From positions 5,182,467 through 5,246,466 of the forward strand of contig JAZAYU010000034.1 of NCBI GenBank assembly GCA_038501625.1: a stretch of DNA of 64,000 nucleotides, given 5' to 3'. Position 1 is the first letter of the stretch. The number at the start of each line of letters is the position of its first letter. Made by a program: the position numbers and the translations under genes. Origin of the DNA: Corbicula japonica. Lineage: Eukaryota > Mollusca > Bivalvia > Venerida > Cyrenidae. The notes beneath the pieces are model-generated. The model made no database searches. It had not been told where the DNA came from and saw nothing but the letters and a program-made list of their open reading frames with translations. Of the stretch, positions 45,289-60,200 are shown in pieces.

Positions 45289-48200
45289 CTGAAAATAATA
45301 AAAAAAATAGTTAGGTTTATACAATCTCATTTGTGTTCTAAACTATTTGTAAAACATTTAAATCTATCCAACCTTAACAAAGGTGACAACTTTATTCATA
45401 CTTATTGGCAGATGCACTGTCAACATTATGAAAAATCTTTTTATCAAAGGTATAAAAGGGTAAATGCTTACATTATGTACTTCTAATCATTAAAATAAAG
45501 CAAAATTTTATAACCTGAAGTATTGCAAACTTCTTAATTAGTAAAACATGTTCTTATGCAATCTTATTTCAAGAGAATGATCAATAAGCTCCAAACAACT
45601 AAAGAGTAAGTTTGACAAGATAATGTGCTTCAAGAAAACTATCAGATAAATGTTACTCTTGAAGATTTTACAATGTCCAACTTTAACCCTTTACACCATG
45701 GGATATGTCTATAATCCCATGGGAGAACAGTAAAGATGCGGTTAAGCCGGCACATTAGTGCCATTTGATCAGGTTCTACAGTGTTTCCTTTTTATGCATT
45801 TGGTTATGCCTGACCAAGAAGCAAACAGTGTAGATCTAGATTAGACAGCACAGATGTGTATACCGATCCATGAATATGGAGTAAATGGTTAAACTACTCT
45901 CAATCCTATTACATAACATATCAGATCTTTATCATGCAAGAAAATATATACCAAATAGCTTATGATTAATCTTCATCATTCTGGGATAAATTGTATGTGT
46001 ATATAAAACAACATGTATCTTGAAAAATAAAAAGTGAATATGGGAATGTAAGTGAGTTGTGACATGATGATGATAAAACTATTTTATTCATTATATTCTA
46101 AAGAGTATGTTTCTTGTAACTGTATTTGGAAATAAACTAGCAAACATTCTTAAAATAATTCAATGGTTTACAAAAAATCCATTAACTTAGGAAAAAGAAT
46201 ATTTTCACATCATAAACAGTTTTTATCAGGATTAATTTATTAAGCAAATGTCTGATGCTTTTAATGAAATTTTGTTGTAACTCTTTATTGCTTTCCCTTT
46301 TTTTTCATACAAGAAACATGATCAAAGGTATGTGCATGTTATCTAGGTACTAAGTATTCAAGTACAGTCTGACTGGAATCCTATCAGTAGTGAAAGTGAA
46401 GAAGGGCAGGGATATATTAAAAACCTTATTTTGCATACATGTGTAGTTTTGTTTACAGCTTGTTTTCTGATTCAGTTTGAAGAATAACCTACTAAAAGTT
46501 AGTGAATAAATGATTTTTTTACTAATTTTCATTTGGCTTCTATTAGCAACAAGAATTCTGCATGTAACACAATATTTTTTATGCAATAGTAAGGCCTTAC
46601 TACAAAGAACACTACTACAAAGTTTTGTGAGAATTTGATAAAAAAAACTTTGTGGTAAGTTATAATCAAAATAAAAAAACTAACTTTAAAGCAACTTGTC
46701 GAGGATGTCTGCCCAGCCACCTGGCTCTCTGGTTTTTGCCAATCTATAAGCTGCATTTTTTGTTGTTGAAAAATCTGGCTCAAAATGCTCATTTATATAT
46801 TGGTGGTAGATCAAGCTTTTATTTTCCTGGGTTTATAATCAAACAGAGCAGGGACCAAGTTCAGCGATCCAGAAACTGGAGATTGGTGTCACACCTAAAG
46901 AAGCTGATTGGTTTAAACTGAGCTTAGTCTTCAAACCAATTAAAAAACTCTAGAGCTTTGCCACTGACTCCAAGGGTGAAGGTTATAAAACTGAGTTTGG
47001 AAACCAGTCTCAAATCTCAAGCATCTCATTGGCTGAAATGGCAACCAGTCGCCATTTCAGCCAATCAGATGCTTGAGATTTGAGACTGGTTTCTATGCTC
47101 AGTTATGCACTGTTATGTTTTAAATAACAGAAACTGGTCTACACAAAACTGAAGCAGAAAAGACAAATAATCTAGGCTACAAAAACTTTGGTAAAATCTT
47201 AAAGACAACTGCTGACCTGTATGAATCAGTAACAAAACTCTAGCTTGAAATTGGTTGATTTGAGGACTGAATTTTAACCTATCAACTGCTTAGATTCTCC
47301 AGTTTGCTTGTATTTATCTTCAGGCTTTGTGAAGCTTGTGGCTGAACACAAAGCTGGTGATCTGACAGACTGCAGTGAAAACTGAGACCTAACAATCTAC
47401 AAGAAATGAACCAAAACAGACCAAAGACATCCGACAGTAACACACCAGCATGCAATGTCTGGTTAAGTATTTACTTTTATGTGGTTGCTACTTACTCTAC
47501 GGAGGGCAGAGACTTGCAATGAAAATGCAGAGAATTAGGAAAAATAAGAAATGCTTATTAGCTTTATCTTCATCACATACATGCAAACAGTTATTTTTGT
47601 TTGTATTTACAGGTCACATTTTACTTTAAGAAATATGTGTTTTGTGGGGGTTCTTCATTTTTTTTGGTGGGGGCTGGTGGTAAAACTGCCCAGTAAGGGT
47701 TCTTGGGCATGTCATCATTTAGTTGTTTAGGTGAACACTTTAGTGAAGTTAGTCTTTGAAGCGCATGCAATGTTGCACTTTGGTTATCAGATATTTTGAC
47801 AAATTTTTATTATTGACCATGATCATAGACACAACAGACATATTTCAGTGGACATAATGCCACATTCAACAATAGCTGTATTTAACATATTATATAACTT
47901 ATGAAAAGTAGCCTTTTGAAATGTAACAGCAACATTTTTCTAGCTCACTTGTTACATGTTAGCAAGCCTCCACATTTTCAGAACATAAAGATATAATATG
48001 TTGGTGTTCATAATTAATCAGGATTAATAAACTTGTTAGAACCTGACTATTGGTACCAAATAATTATTATGCATTAAATCATTAAACAACATTCTTTTTG
48101 TTTTTAAACCTCTCAGTTTCTAGGTACTAAGTTTGTGTAAGCTTACCATATCCCATTCCTTGCAGGAACAGCCTGAATGCCTCACACACTTTGCCTGGCT

Positions 48201-51200
48201 GCTCTTCCAGGGGCATACCTCCACAATCACTGATCTGCAAGAGAAATTTTTGACTTAGTAACTTGATAACTGACATCAACATGTTTTCCAAGAAATGTAC
48301 CAACTATTATGCTGAATAACTATTGTATTATTTGGATACATTTTATTTCTATTTATCTGGCAAATTTATTTCTATTTATCTGGCAAACAGGAATAAATCA
48401 CATAAGGACTAACAGAAAAACATGCGTCATGGGTGTACAAAAAGCAACAATTGCAGTATTTGCTTTAGTGTGTCATTAAATTAATGATTTTGAGGAATGT
48501 TTAGTTTCCTTGATCAAAAAAATTGTGAAGAATTTATTTTATAATTTCCCCGAGTGTCAACAAGGTATATACACTGAGTTATGAGAAATACAGGCGTTAT
48601 GTTCAAGAAAAGTCTAAGCACTAAAACAGAACTATTTACTTAATTATTAAATGTTGGTTCAAACTTATGTAACCATACAGAAAGTAATTAAACCATAAGC
48701 ATGGACTTTGCTTGGCTATCTGACAAAAAATAAAACCCCTTTTGTTTTGACTATCTAATACTATCAAGTGAGTGTCTATCATGAACCTACCTTCATGAAG
48801 TCAGTCTCTTCTGGGTCCATACGACCGTTCATGTCCACAACATCATCCATGTGTGGTGAATCATCACCAACCAACATTAGGGTGCGACACCTTTAAATAA
48901 ATCACAAAATAACAAGTAATATAAGGGTATGACACCTGTTAATATATCAGAAACTACCAACCAATAAAAAGGGTACGATACCTGTAAACTAAATCACAAA
49001 ATAACAAACAATATCAGGGTACGACACCTGAAAATACATCACAAAATAACCTAAGGCTTTATACCTACAAAAACAAATTAAGATTTTTGTGGTTTTTTTT
49101 ATAAACTATACAAGTACTTATTTTGGCTATATTGGCGGTCAGGGACAGTTGCCCCAATATCAAACACCGCCAATATAAAAATTATAAATCACCTTCAGTT
49201 AATAACACCGCCATTTTAATATCCGGAAGGTAGACAATTATGATACACTAGCACATATTATGTAGCAGTTTTCTCATTTTGATACAAAAATAATATAATA
49301 ACATAAGTCTTGATTCAAACAAAGCAATCTATAATTAGGTAGCTGTGATAATGTTTCACATGGGTATTAAAATAATATGGTGTTTAATATTGAATGTAAA
49401 TGTTTTATTTTGACTGTCTGACAGACTTTCTTTGCAACTGAGCCCATTCATTTATTGTTTGTAGGATATTCGGTACGAAATAACCTAATGAATCTAAACC
49501 GAACATGGTTACGCCCAAACTGGATCTTCACTGTTCTCCCATTTGGTAACAGCCATATTTCAAAGAGTAAAGTGTACAGAAGTAATGTAGAAGATATAAC
49601 AAACTTACTTGATGGTTCTTACAGTTCCCTTCTTGATGGCATCCAGCTCTCTGATCATCTCTAAATCTGTTCTCCTACAATTAACAGTCATTACTTACAT
49701 CATACTATTAGATTAAATAAATATGCTACTTTGACATAAATGTATTCTGGATAAAGCTTATTCCAGTTAAAGGGCAATTACTTCATAGTAGCTGAAGCAT
49801 TATGGCTGGTTTTTAATTATGAACGAGATATTTAAGCCATAAATATTTAACTAAATTTGGTGAAGACTGGATAATAATTGCTCTAGCTTAAGAATAAACA
49901 ACTTCTGCGGCACAATTCTGCTAAATGCCTGCACCAGTAATCCAACAGTACGACATGTATATTGGAATATAATGATATACCGTACCTGAGGTATGACTCA
50001 ATGAAGAGAGACAGGTTCTGTGGATTTATTGACTTGACATAATCTTTGTACACTGTCACAAGGTCATGATTGTCCCATCTTGTCTTCTGTAATACATTAT
50101 ACCATCATTTTATTTGGATATTTTCCAGTGAATTTTCTTATTCCCCCTTTTTAAAAGGGCAGATTACCATTTTAACTCTGGAATTATTTATTTTCACTCA
50201 CAAGATTAGCAATACACTGGTAAAATCAAGATCCTCAACATCAAACTGGACCAATATCTGAGGCCATTTTTATAATAAATACCATTAATATTCTTCAAGA
50301 ATAGTTCTATTATTCCCCACTCCTTCTAAACTGTGAAAATGACTTCAAAAATTGTCAGCCTATCTTATTTATTTGAATAATACTTCATGTTCCAGACAAT
50401 TTCAATTTAATATAAATTAAGATTATGATTCATTATCAGTTAAGACATTTTTTTCTAATACTGGATAAGGAAAGAGAAATACAAAAAAATAGGGGATCCA
50501 CGGGACGACTGCGTTATAATGGAGCGCGGATCTAAACGAAGTGCATTATAAAGAGTCCGCAGTGTATTCCTAAGCCAACCCTGTAAAAAAGTTTTTGCAT
50601 AGAATATTTTCAATTTAATGCAGCAAATGTACAATTATAAGTCATATACAGCTTTGAATCAAACCCCCACCCACCCCCTTCCCCTTGAACACAATTTCGT
50701 TTAAAAAAATGCTTATACATACACTTCCAAACCAATGCCAGAGAAGGTACTCTTCTGTAAAGTTGGTCATCTGTCCACTCCATAAATACCAAGAATTGAG
50801 CTGAAAATAAGAACAGAACATTTACACAGAAAGTTGACTGTTTGTATAACCCTTTATTCAATGGTTATGCAATCTCTCACATGGGAGACCAGTGTCAATC
50901 CAGATCAGCAGGAACATCTGTGCATTCTGATCTGGATCTACACTGGTCAGTTCTTGGTCAGAAATATCCTAATTAATCTGAAAGAGAACAGTGTAGATTC
51001 TGTTCAGGTGGCATAGATGTGCTTGCTGGTCTGCATCTACATTCGTCATTTATATGATTAAAGTCATATCCACAGAGTAAATGAATAATTAAATAAGGAT
51101 ATCAAGAAGAAAATTATTTCATGAAAAAGCTTAGTAATTTTAACAACTGTTGCTTATTAAATAATCATACATTTATTGTTTATCTTTTTTTTCATCATTT

Positions 51201-54200
51201 TGTGATAGGCAAGTAGCTTTCCACTTTGTGACAAATGTGTTGTTTTTATTTAATTAGGGAAATCCTAATTTCCTACTCCAACAAATATTATTTCATATTT
51301 TCATAAAAGCTGTAAAATGACAGCAAAATAAATAAATTTGATATCTTTTTTATTATAAAAACATTTTTTTCTCAAACAATCACTTTGAAAAGGTATCTTT
51401 TTTTCCTTGTATTTTTCCTATGAACAGAAAAATTTGGAACTATAACATTTTAGGGGAAAAACGTTTATGTTTTCGCAAAGGGACCTTATTTCTGCCCCAA
51501 ACTAGAACAAAAACACTGTATAGCAACTTAAGTCTAACCTGAAAACAAGAAAGGTGCTTACTTTTTGGTATCCCCATTCTATCCAGCCAGGTCGGGTGGA
51601 TGTAGCATTCACGAGTACCAGCGAGTCAACTCGAGACTGATGCTTCATCTGAAAGTAAATCAAGTAGTGTGTGATTCTATACAAAAGATAATGGAATAGA
51701 TAGAAAAAATATCAACAAAGCACAGTTCAAAAGACAACAGGAAGAATATTGAAGATATTTTTAAGAGCTTTGTTAGCTGAATAATGTTAGTAGCACAATG
51801 AATGCAAATAACTAAGGAACCTATTTCTATTTTAATCAACATATCTATGCCAATATATTCTTTACATTAAGGATAGTCTGCATTAGTGTTATGTGATATA
51901 TCATGAATAAAATAATGCACACTGAATGTTAATAATATTGTAAAATTATGTTAGAAGATGTGTCTATGCAAAATATAATATGAGTATGTCAGAGTCTAAA
52001 ATTGACCTACTAAGTGTCCAAGTCTAAATACTAGTAACCTGATTAGGATCTGCTCTTAGTTGGTTAACACTTTCCTCCATATAAAAGCATTTTTTACTCA
52101 TGTGCGACCAGTGTAGATCCAGATCAGCCAGCACATACATGCCATCTGATCAGGAGCTGTACTGGTGACATTTTGGTCAGAAATAACCTAACGAATCAAA
52201 AAGTGAACAGTTAAGATCCTGATCAGACGGCACAGATGTGCCAGCTGATCTGGATCTAAACTGTTCGCCCATGCAATAAAGGTGTATCTATAGAGAAAAG
52301 GGTTAAAATTCAAAAGGTTATTTATAAACAAGAAGTGAACAGTGTAGATCAGATCAAACCACACGGAGGTTCAGACTGATCTGGATCTACACTGTTCAAC
52401 CATGGGAGTAAAAGTTTAAAGACACTTTTTGGAAACCATGCAAGTATTCCTCAAAGTAGATATAACTTAATACATCTGGCCTGACAGTGTACAGTTCTAC
52501 TCAACACTATCCCCATTGCTTAAATTAGCTAAAGAAAATTTAAATGAGAACTTACAGCAAATCTTGCCAGAATGTTGGCACCTGATCCAACACCAAATCC
52601 AATGAACCTCTTTACACTGAAATAAATAAAACATATTACAATATCGTCACCAAAAAAGGCACAACTTACATATTATTTTTCTATATAGAAGATTTGATGT
52701 ATGACTGTTTACTGTATAGAGGCAATTTTGCAATTATTATACGAACACTAATTTTTAAATTGATATTCAAGTGAAACTATTTTTAGAAATTCTTTACTCC
52801 ATATAACCCATGTGCAACCAGTGTAGATCCAGATAAGCTGGCACATCTTTGCCACCTGATCTGGATCTGCACTAGTCACATTTTGGTTAGAAATAGCCAA
52901 ATGAATCTTAAAGTGAACAGTGTAGATCTTGATTAGACAGCATATATATGCCAGCTGATCTCAATCTACACTGTTCCCCCACGCAATAAATCTATCTATG
53001 AACAGGCGGGTTAATTAGTCCTTTCAAAGTAGAAATTACGTAAATTTTAACATGTTTTCTAATGACAGGACTGGCTGGTATTTTACATTTAAAGGGAACT
53101 TTCTTCTGAGAACTACTGTACAAATGTATACTGATGAATTAATGTAATTGATTCACCTTTTATCAACCTGAGATGTCAACTAATTTTTATATGCATATTT
53201 TTAAGAAATGTACAGACTGAATTGTGACCAGTTTGTATCCAGATCAGAGTTTACAAATCTTGTTGGTTGCAAACATGATAAAGACTACCTTTCCATGAGC
53301 AAAAACAACTGTACTCAAATGCCAAAATTGTTACTTAAGATTCACTTTTTATAAACAAACAAGATAAATACAATCATAAAATATGACTATTTAACCTATT
53401 TTCTTGAAATTAAAAACATAAAACAACAAAACACAAGTTATGTAAACTACTTTTGATGCTAAATAGGCATAGATCAAGAAGTATTCACCTGAAGTGGTCA
53501 GCCACTGTAAGTACGGCCTCGGCTAACTCATCCATGGTTGGGTATACAAAACTGGAATAACAAAGTAAACACAGACTTAAATTATGTCTGTCCAGAACTG
53601 CATGCACAAATATATATCCAAATATAAAAAAAATGTATCGTAATTTAAAAAAAATGCATGAATAGTTATCCAAAAATAAATAATTAAACTGAGGAAATGT
53701 TTACTAAATTACCAATTGTTATTTAATGACATAATTCAACATATTGTGTTCTTGAATAAATCTCAAAATTCTCTTTTAAGTCTGTATTTAAATTTTATTT
53801 CTGTACTATTCTACCACATTTGTTCAAATGAAAGATGTTTTTTGACAATAGACTATCGTGAAACATATATCATATAGATGAATTAAACTTTAAAAGTGAC
53901 ATACTTGTAGTTGTCACTGTAAAATGAAAGTTGTCTTCATTTCAACTTATCAGATGCTCAAGATCTGAGACTGGTCTCCAATCTCAGTGTTATGATCTCG
54001 GTCTTAGACAATCCTTGGTCATGCATATTTGTTTTGTTGCATTCAACTATATTATTTTAACCTTTTACTCTATATATACAAGGATGTTCCAGCTGATCTG
54101 GATCTACACTGTTTGCCAACACAATAAAGGTGTATCTATGGAGTAAATGGTTAAAATCAGTCAATTAATTAGACATATAGTCTAACAGAGCGCAGCAAAT

Positions 54201-57200
54201 GACTCTGGAGGAACTAGCTCATTGCCCATTAAAAAGACAAGGGCAGACCAAAGATCAAGTTGCCATCGTGAAAGGTTTACCCAACTAGAAAACAGTAATA
54301 AAAGAAGCTCAGACATCTTAGCTAAGCAGTTTGAACATAAACATATCCAACTGATCATGCTTAAAATATACACAAGATACAAACAACCAAAAACAAACTC
54401 TTTGTAAACAACAAAATAAAAAGCAACATTTACAAATATAATTTTTAAACTTCTACAGTATTTCTTACTGTTTATTTCCTCTTAGGAATTTCATTAACCG
54501 TAGACTAAAAAGACAAAATACCACAAAACAAAGTGCATGCAGGTTACTGGGAGTTCTGTGTAAAATCTAGTAATTTTCAAAGTTACACATGGAACAGGAA
54601 TTAGTGGTCACACAGAATCTGATGTCACTTATAGCCACATTGGTTTACAGTCACTTTTTTAAGATTTAAAGGGGTTAAACTTTTTGAGAATCCAGTCATA
54701 TTTAAGTAATTGTTTTTAGGGCCCTATGACCAGCTTTGTAAAGATGGCATGAGAGGAAAACTAATGATCCTTAAAAATAAGTATTTGTACTCTTTACTAT
54801 ATATGTTATGCGTTTTATCACACTGTTGGCTTTTTAGTCAAAAATAACCTAATGAATAAAAATGCAAACAGCATAGATCCTGATCAGACAGCATGGATAT
54901 GGTACGCATATCTGGATCTACCCTGTTTGCTCCTGGCTAACAGCCATATCCTATGGAGTAAAGGGGTAATATCCTATGGAGTAAAGGGGTAATATCCTAT
55001 GGAGTAAAGGGGTAATATCCTATGGAGTAAAGGGGTAATATCCTATGGAGTAAAGGGGTAATATCCTATGGAGTAAAGGGTAATATCCTATGGAGTAAAG
55101 GGGTAATATCCTATGGAGTAAAGGGGTAATATCCTATGGAGTAAAGGGGTAATATCCTATGGAGTAAAGGGGTAATATCCTATGGAGTAAAGGGGTAATA
55201 TCCTATGGAGTAAAGGGGTAATATCCTATGGAGTAAAGGGGTCATATCCTATGGAGTAAAGGGGTAATACCCTATGGAGTAAAGGGGTCATGTCCTATGG
55301 AGTAAAGGGGTAATATCCTATGGAGTAAAGGGGTAATATCCTATGGAGTAAAGGGGTAATATCCTATGGAGTAAAGGGTAATATCCTATGGAGTAAAGGG
55401 GTCATATCCTATGGAGTAAAGGGGTAATATCCTATGGAGTAAAGGGTAATATCCTATGGAGTAAAGGGGTAATATCCTATGGAGTAAAGGGGTAATATCC
55501 TATGAAGTAAAGGGGTAATATCCTATGGAGTAAAGGGGTCATATCCTATGGAGTAAAGGGGTAATATCCTATGGAGTAAAGGGGTAAATAACAACATGTT
55601 TGACAAACATAACTTGTTTTATACGACAGTCATGACAATGCTCCAATGTTTCAGTCTCCATATTTAATTCATATACTAATAACAACATAGACTTGAATTA
55701 TCAACAAAATTATAAAGGTGGGCAGTTCATTTGTAAAGATTTGCAGTTCAGTCAGGCCTGATGATATTTAAATAATATGACATGGCTTAAATACAGGGCA
55801 TGTAAATAAAATGGTACTTGTAGTGTGTCTAACCACTGGTAACTTTCTAAACCACAAACACACAAAATACTTATGAAAAATAGCTTTCCCTATTGCAAAG
55901 GACACATTAAGTAAAACAAAAACAGAATGATGCATAAGCTTCACTAAACCATTGCAAGCATAAATATATTTTTCCAAATTTTTACCATCTGCTTAATGCA
56001 GGCAATTACACTAAGAAGCACACAGCTGCCATGTACTTTTACATAATTAGGATATTTATGTAAAATAAATTAAATGCATTTGCATAAAGATGACAACACA
56101 ACTAACATGCCACTAAAATGTGCTATGAATAGACCATCTATGAACATCTGACAATAAATATAATCCCAGACATGGTTTAACCCTTTCCACCATGGGCATT
56201 CCTTAAATATTCCAGGTACAACAAGGGTAGGCCCAGATCAGCCTGCCCTACCATGCAGTCTGATGCTTATAGATTTATTACTTCTGTCTAAAATATGGTA
56301 AGCATGCAGTCTTATTTGATTTCACTGGTGACAAATCAGGTATAAGTAGTGTCCATGGAGTAGTGAATTTAAAAAGCCTCAGGACAAAAATATGAATGTA
56401 CTGTAGGACAAAAGTCAAAAACTGTGCCTTCTCTTCAGCTGGACTGTGAACTGGTTGACATCTTTGTTTGCAAACACTTAGGTAAGTGACAGGTTTGTAA
56501 TTATGAGATTTTTTTGACAAGGCTTGGAACAGTTAATTTGTTTACTGAATGTATTGCCTGTCACATCATCAACAAGTTCTAAGGTATAATTAGAATAGTT
56601 TCATGTTCAGCCATCAACCCTAAGTAAGAAACAATGCCAGTCAGAGATTTTAACTCCTTCATTGTATGACAAATCTTATGTGCGAGGTTATAACTTTTTC
56701 TCAGTTTCTTTGTTATTTTTTGTAAAAATATCCCTATACTTTAAGTCAAGCTAAACAGTGAAGTGAAAAAAAAGAAAAACTAGAATGTGTCCTCGTACAC
56801 TGATCATTGATGCCCCCAGTGCTTCAACAAAGGGCCATAACTCTGGTAAAAATGGTCGCAGGAAAAAATCCTTTCATAGCAATCATCTACTTGATCATTT
56901 GTTAAAGTTAGATAAAATCTGCCTGGAAGTCTAGGAGGAGTTAATGCCACAAGATTTGGGGGACATACACACGGATGGACGTACAGATGTATGGACAAGT
57001 GCAACTCTATATGCCTCCCACATCGAGCAGGAACAAAAAATTCAAAACAGATTTATTTAAGTAAATACAAGTTTCTAAAAGCCACCTTAACCAGTCTGTA
57101 TACTTCACAGGAGCTGATTGACAAACAACTTTACAGATTACAATCCAATCCTGCAGACCTTTTACGATCAGCACAATAAACTGATAAACTGACAACACTG

Positions 57201-60200
57201 TTCTCAACCTACCTCTTGCCCAATTGCTCTGGATTACCAAGTGCGTCTGAACTGTATAATACACAAATACATTCCCCATTCAACATTCACAACATATAAT
57301 GCATTTTCCATTCAAAATGATAAAGGGAACTTTATTGTTGATATTTTTTCAACTTCCATCAAATTGTGCACATTTTCATAAAATTTCAAGATTGTATCAA
57401 AAGCCAGTTATAGTATTTTCTTATAACCTCACTATAATTCTTGCATTTTAGATCAAGGCCTAAAATGTTGTTAACAAATAGATTGTTTCACTGAACCCAG
57501 TTTCCAACACATGTTAGCATATTTTAACACTTCGTATATCGGTATGTAACTTTTATCACATGGGTGGACATTGCAGATCCATATAAGCCAACACAGATAT
57601 CTAGCATGTGATCAGGATCTGCACCATTCAATACACTGTTAGAAATAACTTAATGAATCATAAAGCTAACTACTAAGATCCTGATCAGTTGCACTGACAT
57701 TCTGGCTGATCTGATCTATACAGTCTGCCCATGGATAAAAGCCATATCCCATGAAGTAGTGTAAAAGACAGAACACTGGGTCCCTGAAAAGTCTCAAATT
57801 TAGAGCAGATGATTCTTAAAATAAATCGAAAACCAGTCCATACAATGACCAATCACAAGCTAGATATTTTAACCAGTCTATAATCTGCGATTAAGATATG
57901 ACCTAGTGTCCCAAACATCAAAACAACCAGTAAAGGCCCTTCTGACAGCTTAATGCCTCATCTAGTACACAAAAAATTACTTTAAAACAAACACAACTAG
58001 TTTATCTAAAAGCTGAATTGGGCACAATTCACTCAGAAAAATTAGTCTTTACATAAGATGAAGAGTATATTATGAGACTATCATCTTCAAATCACTTTGG
58101 GGAAATGATGCCCACCCACCCCATCTACTAGCCAAGGGAATGAACCAATGGCAGTCCAAGCTCTTCCTACAGTTTTTACAAACACAATCAACTTTCTACT
58201 CTGTTCTATTAGTATTATCTGCAATTTGTCCTACAGAAAAGATCTGATGATAATCAATTTTCATTTATAGCCATGTGGGATATATAAACCTGGCAATAAT
58301 TTCGACTCCCCCCCCCCCCCCCCCCCCCACCAATACTATTCAATCTACAGCCGCAGACTGTAAACAAGGAGACACAATTTCTGCACCCCAAATCACCTTG
58401 TACTGTGATTATCAAATAAGTAATGACAGTTCTGTATCTGTTTTACATTTTACAGAAATGTTACTGCATTTATAAAGCTCATTCCACATGTAAAACGTAA
58501 ACTCACTTTTTCTGCATTTGATGATATATATTTCAGTATGTTGTAAACCGAAGATTAATTGCTATATATCTAAATCTATGCATGCCTTAATTTATCTAAA
58601 ACCTTGGCATGCCTTAACAAATATGTCCCTAAACATCATCAACATGCATTTTCCATTCTACACAACCCATCAATCTGATAAAACATATACTTTAACTTAA
58701 ACTACATGTACTATACTATAAAAGAATGTCAATAATGCAGATTTCACTAATGAGTATGCAACATTCATATCTAATAAATATAACAACAGAGTCTTCACCG
58801 CAAAATATTCAACCGCAACAAAAAAAGTAAAATTTAGCAAACAATTTTTTTATGAGAGCATTGAATTGGCTACATGGAAAATATTAAGTGGCATATAAGC
58901 AGAAAATTTTGTCATATAAAAAGGAAAAAAAAAACACTATAATGGTCAGATACAATTTAAACTGTTTGTGTATTTGGCTAATTTTAAAAAACAAAAGCAA
59001 CAACATTTTTGTGCACTTGAATGTCCCAGGGAAGACACCGAGTTATTAAATTGTGCAGGATACAACCACTATCACTGCAAAGAATATGAACATTATTCAC
59101 CTTCATTTTTAATACATAAATGCTTATTCAAGAGTTATAAAAATAATATCCTAGCAACAAATAACTTATATTTATAGAGTATTTTGCTATACTTACTGTA
59201 GCTGTGACACTAGGGATTAACAAGATAGTGGCTCTGATGCCCAACAGCAAAAGTAACCGCAGACAACTTACTGAGCTCTACAACTTTTGGACCCTGTACA
59301 TTGTACACACCTGTACTGGTTGCTTAATACTTACTCAGGGTTTAGGTTCATGGCCCCTTCCTCCATACCCGGGGCATTCAGGTGGTACACACAGAAGTGC
59401 TTCATGATTGGCTGCAAGTCAGGATAATTGAAGAACCCCTGGAAACAGGTGATGTCTGAAAACAGCACAAATAACAGGTCAAGGACCCAAGATCGTAAAA
59501 CTAAGATTTGAGACCAGTAAATCTCAAGCATCTGATTTGCAGAAATGGCAACCAGTCGTCATTTCAGCCAATCAGATGCTAGAGATATGAGACTGGTCTC
59601 CAGATTTAGTTCACGATCTTGGGGAAAGTTTATAAAATATAATATCCCTTTCCTCCATATATACACATTTATGGCATGGGCAAACAGTGTAGATCCAGAT
59701 CAGCCAGCAAACCCAAGCTGACAGAATTTAGGGATCTCAGCTTTAGCTTTTGAATTCATTAGGTTATTTCTAACCAAGATGCTACCAGTGTAGATCCTGA
59801 AAAGACAGCAAGGATGTGCCAGCTGATCTGAATGTACACTGTTTGCACACGTGACGTAATAAGTATACATCAAGTAAAAGGATAACATGTCAAGTTTACA
59901 TACTAACATATTTCTTTTTTTAAATAAAAACTAGAAATGTGTCCATAGGACACGGATGCCCCCGCTATGCATCGTTTCCAGATACTAAAGTGCAATGATG
60001 GGAATAATAGCATTTCAAAGACAGTGATGTTCGAGTAATTATAAGAATATGCATAAACTTGATGATCAAGTAAATTATTTGTATTTGTGGCACTGTTGTC
60101 TTCTCATTATGGAAATGTCTGTGAAGAAGTTGGTGGTAATGCAATGCAATGTCATAGTGAACATTTGTGCCAAGTTATTTTGAAATCCCTTCATTCATAA

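Larger units (their letters stand above)
55600..57200. other. NDRG intron sequence
   Basis: Non-coding apart from the MITE and Helitron-like pieces listed. The open frames at 55768, 56278 and 57007 (minus) are not supported. Confidence 0.5.

Noticed and set aside
54945..55588. CRISPR-like regular array
   Set aside because: Units are directly contiguous with no spacers, and the setting is a eukaryotic intron. It is a satellite.
58275..58475. 66-codon ORF with poly-Pro
   Set aside because: Created by the poly-C tract; no splice context.
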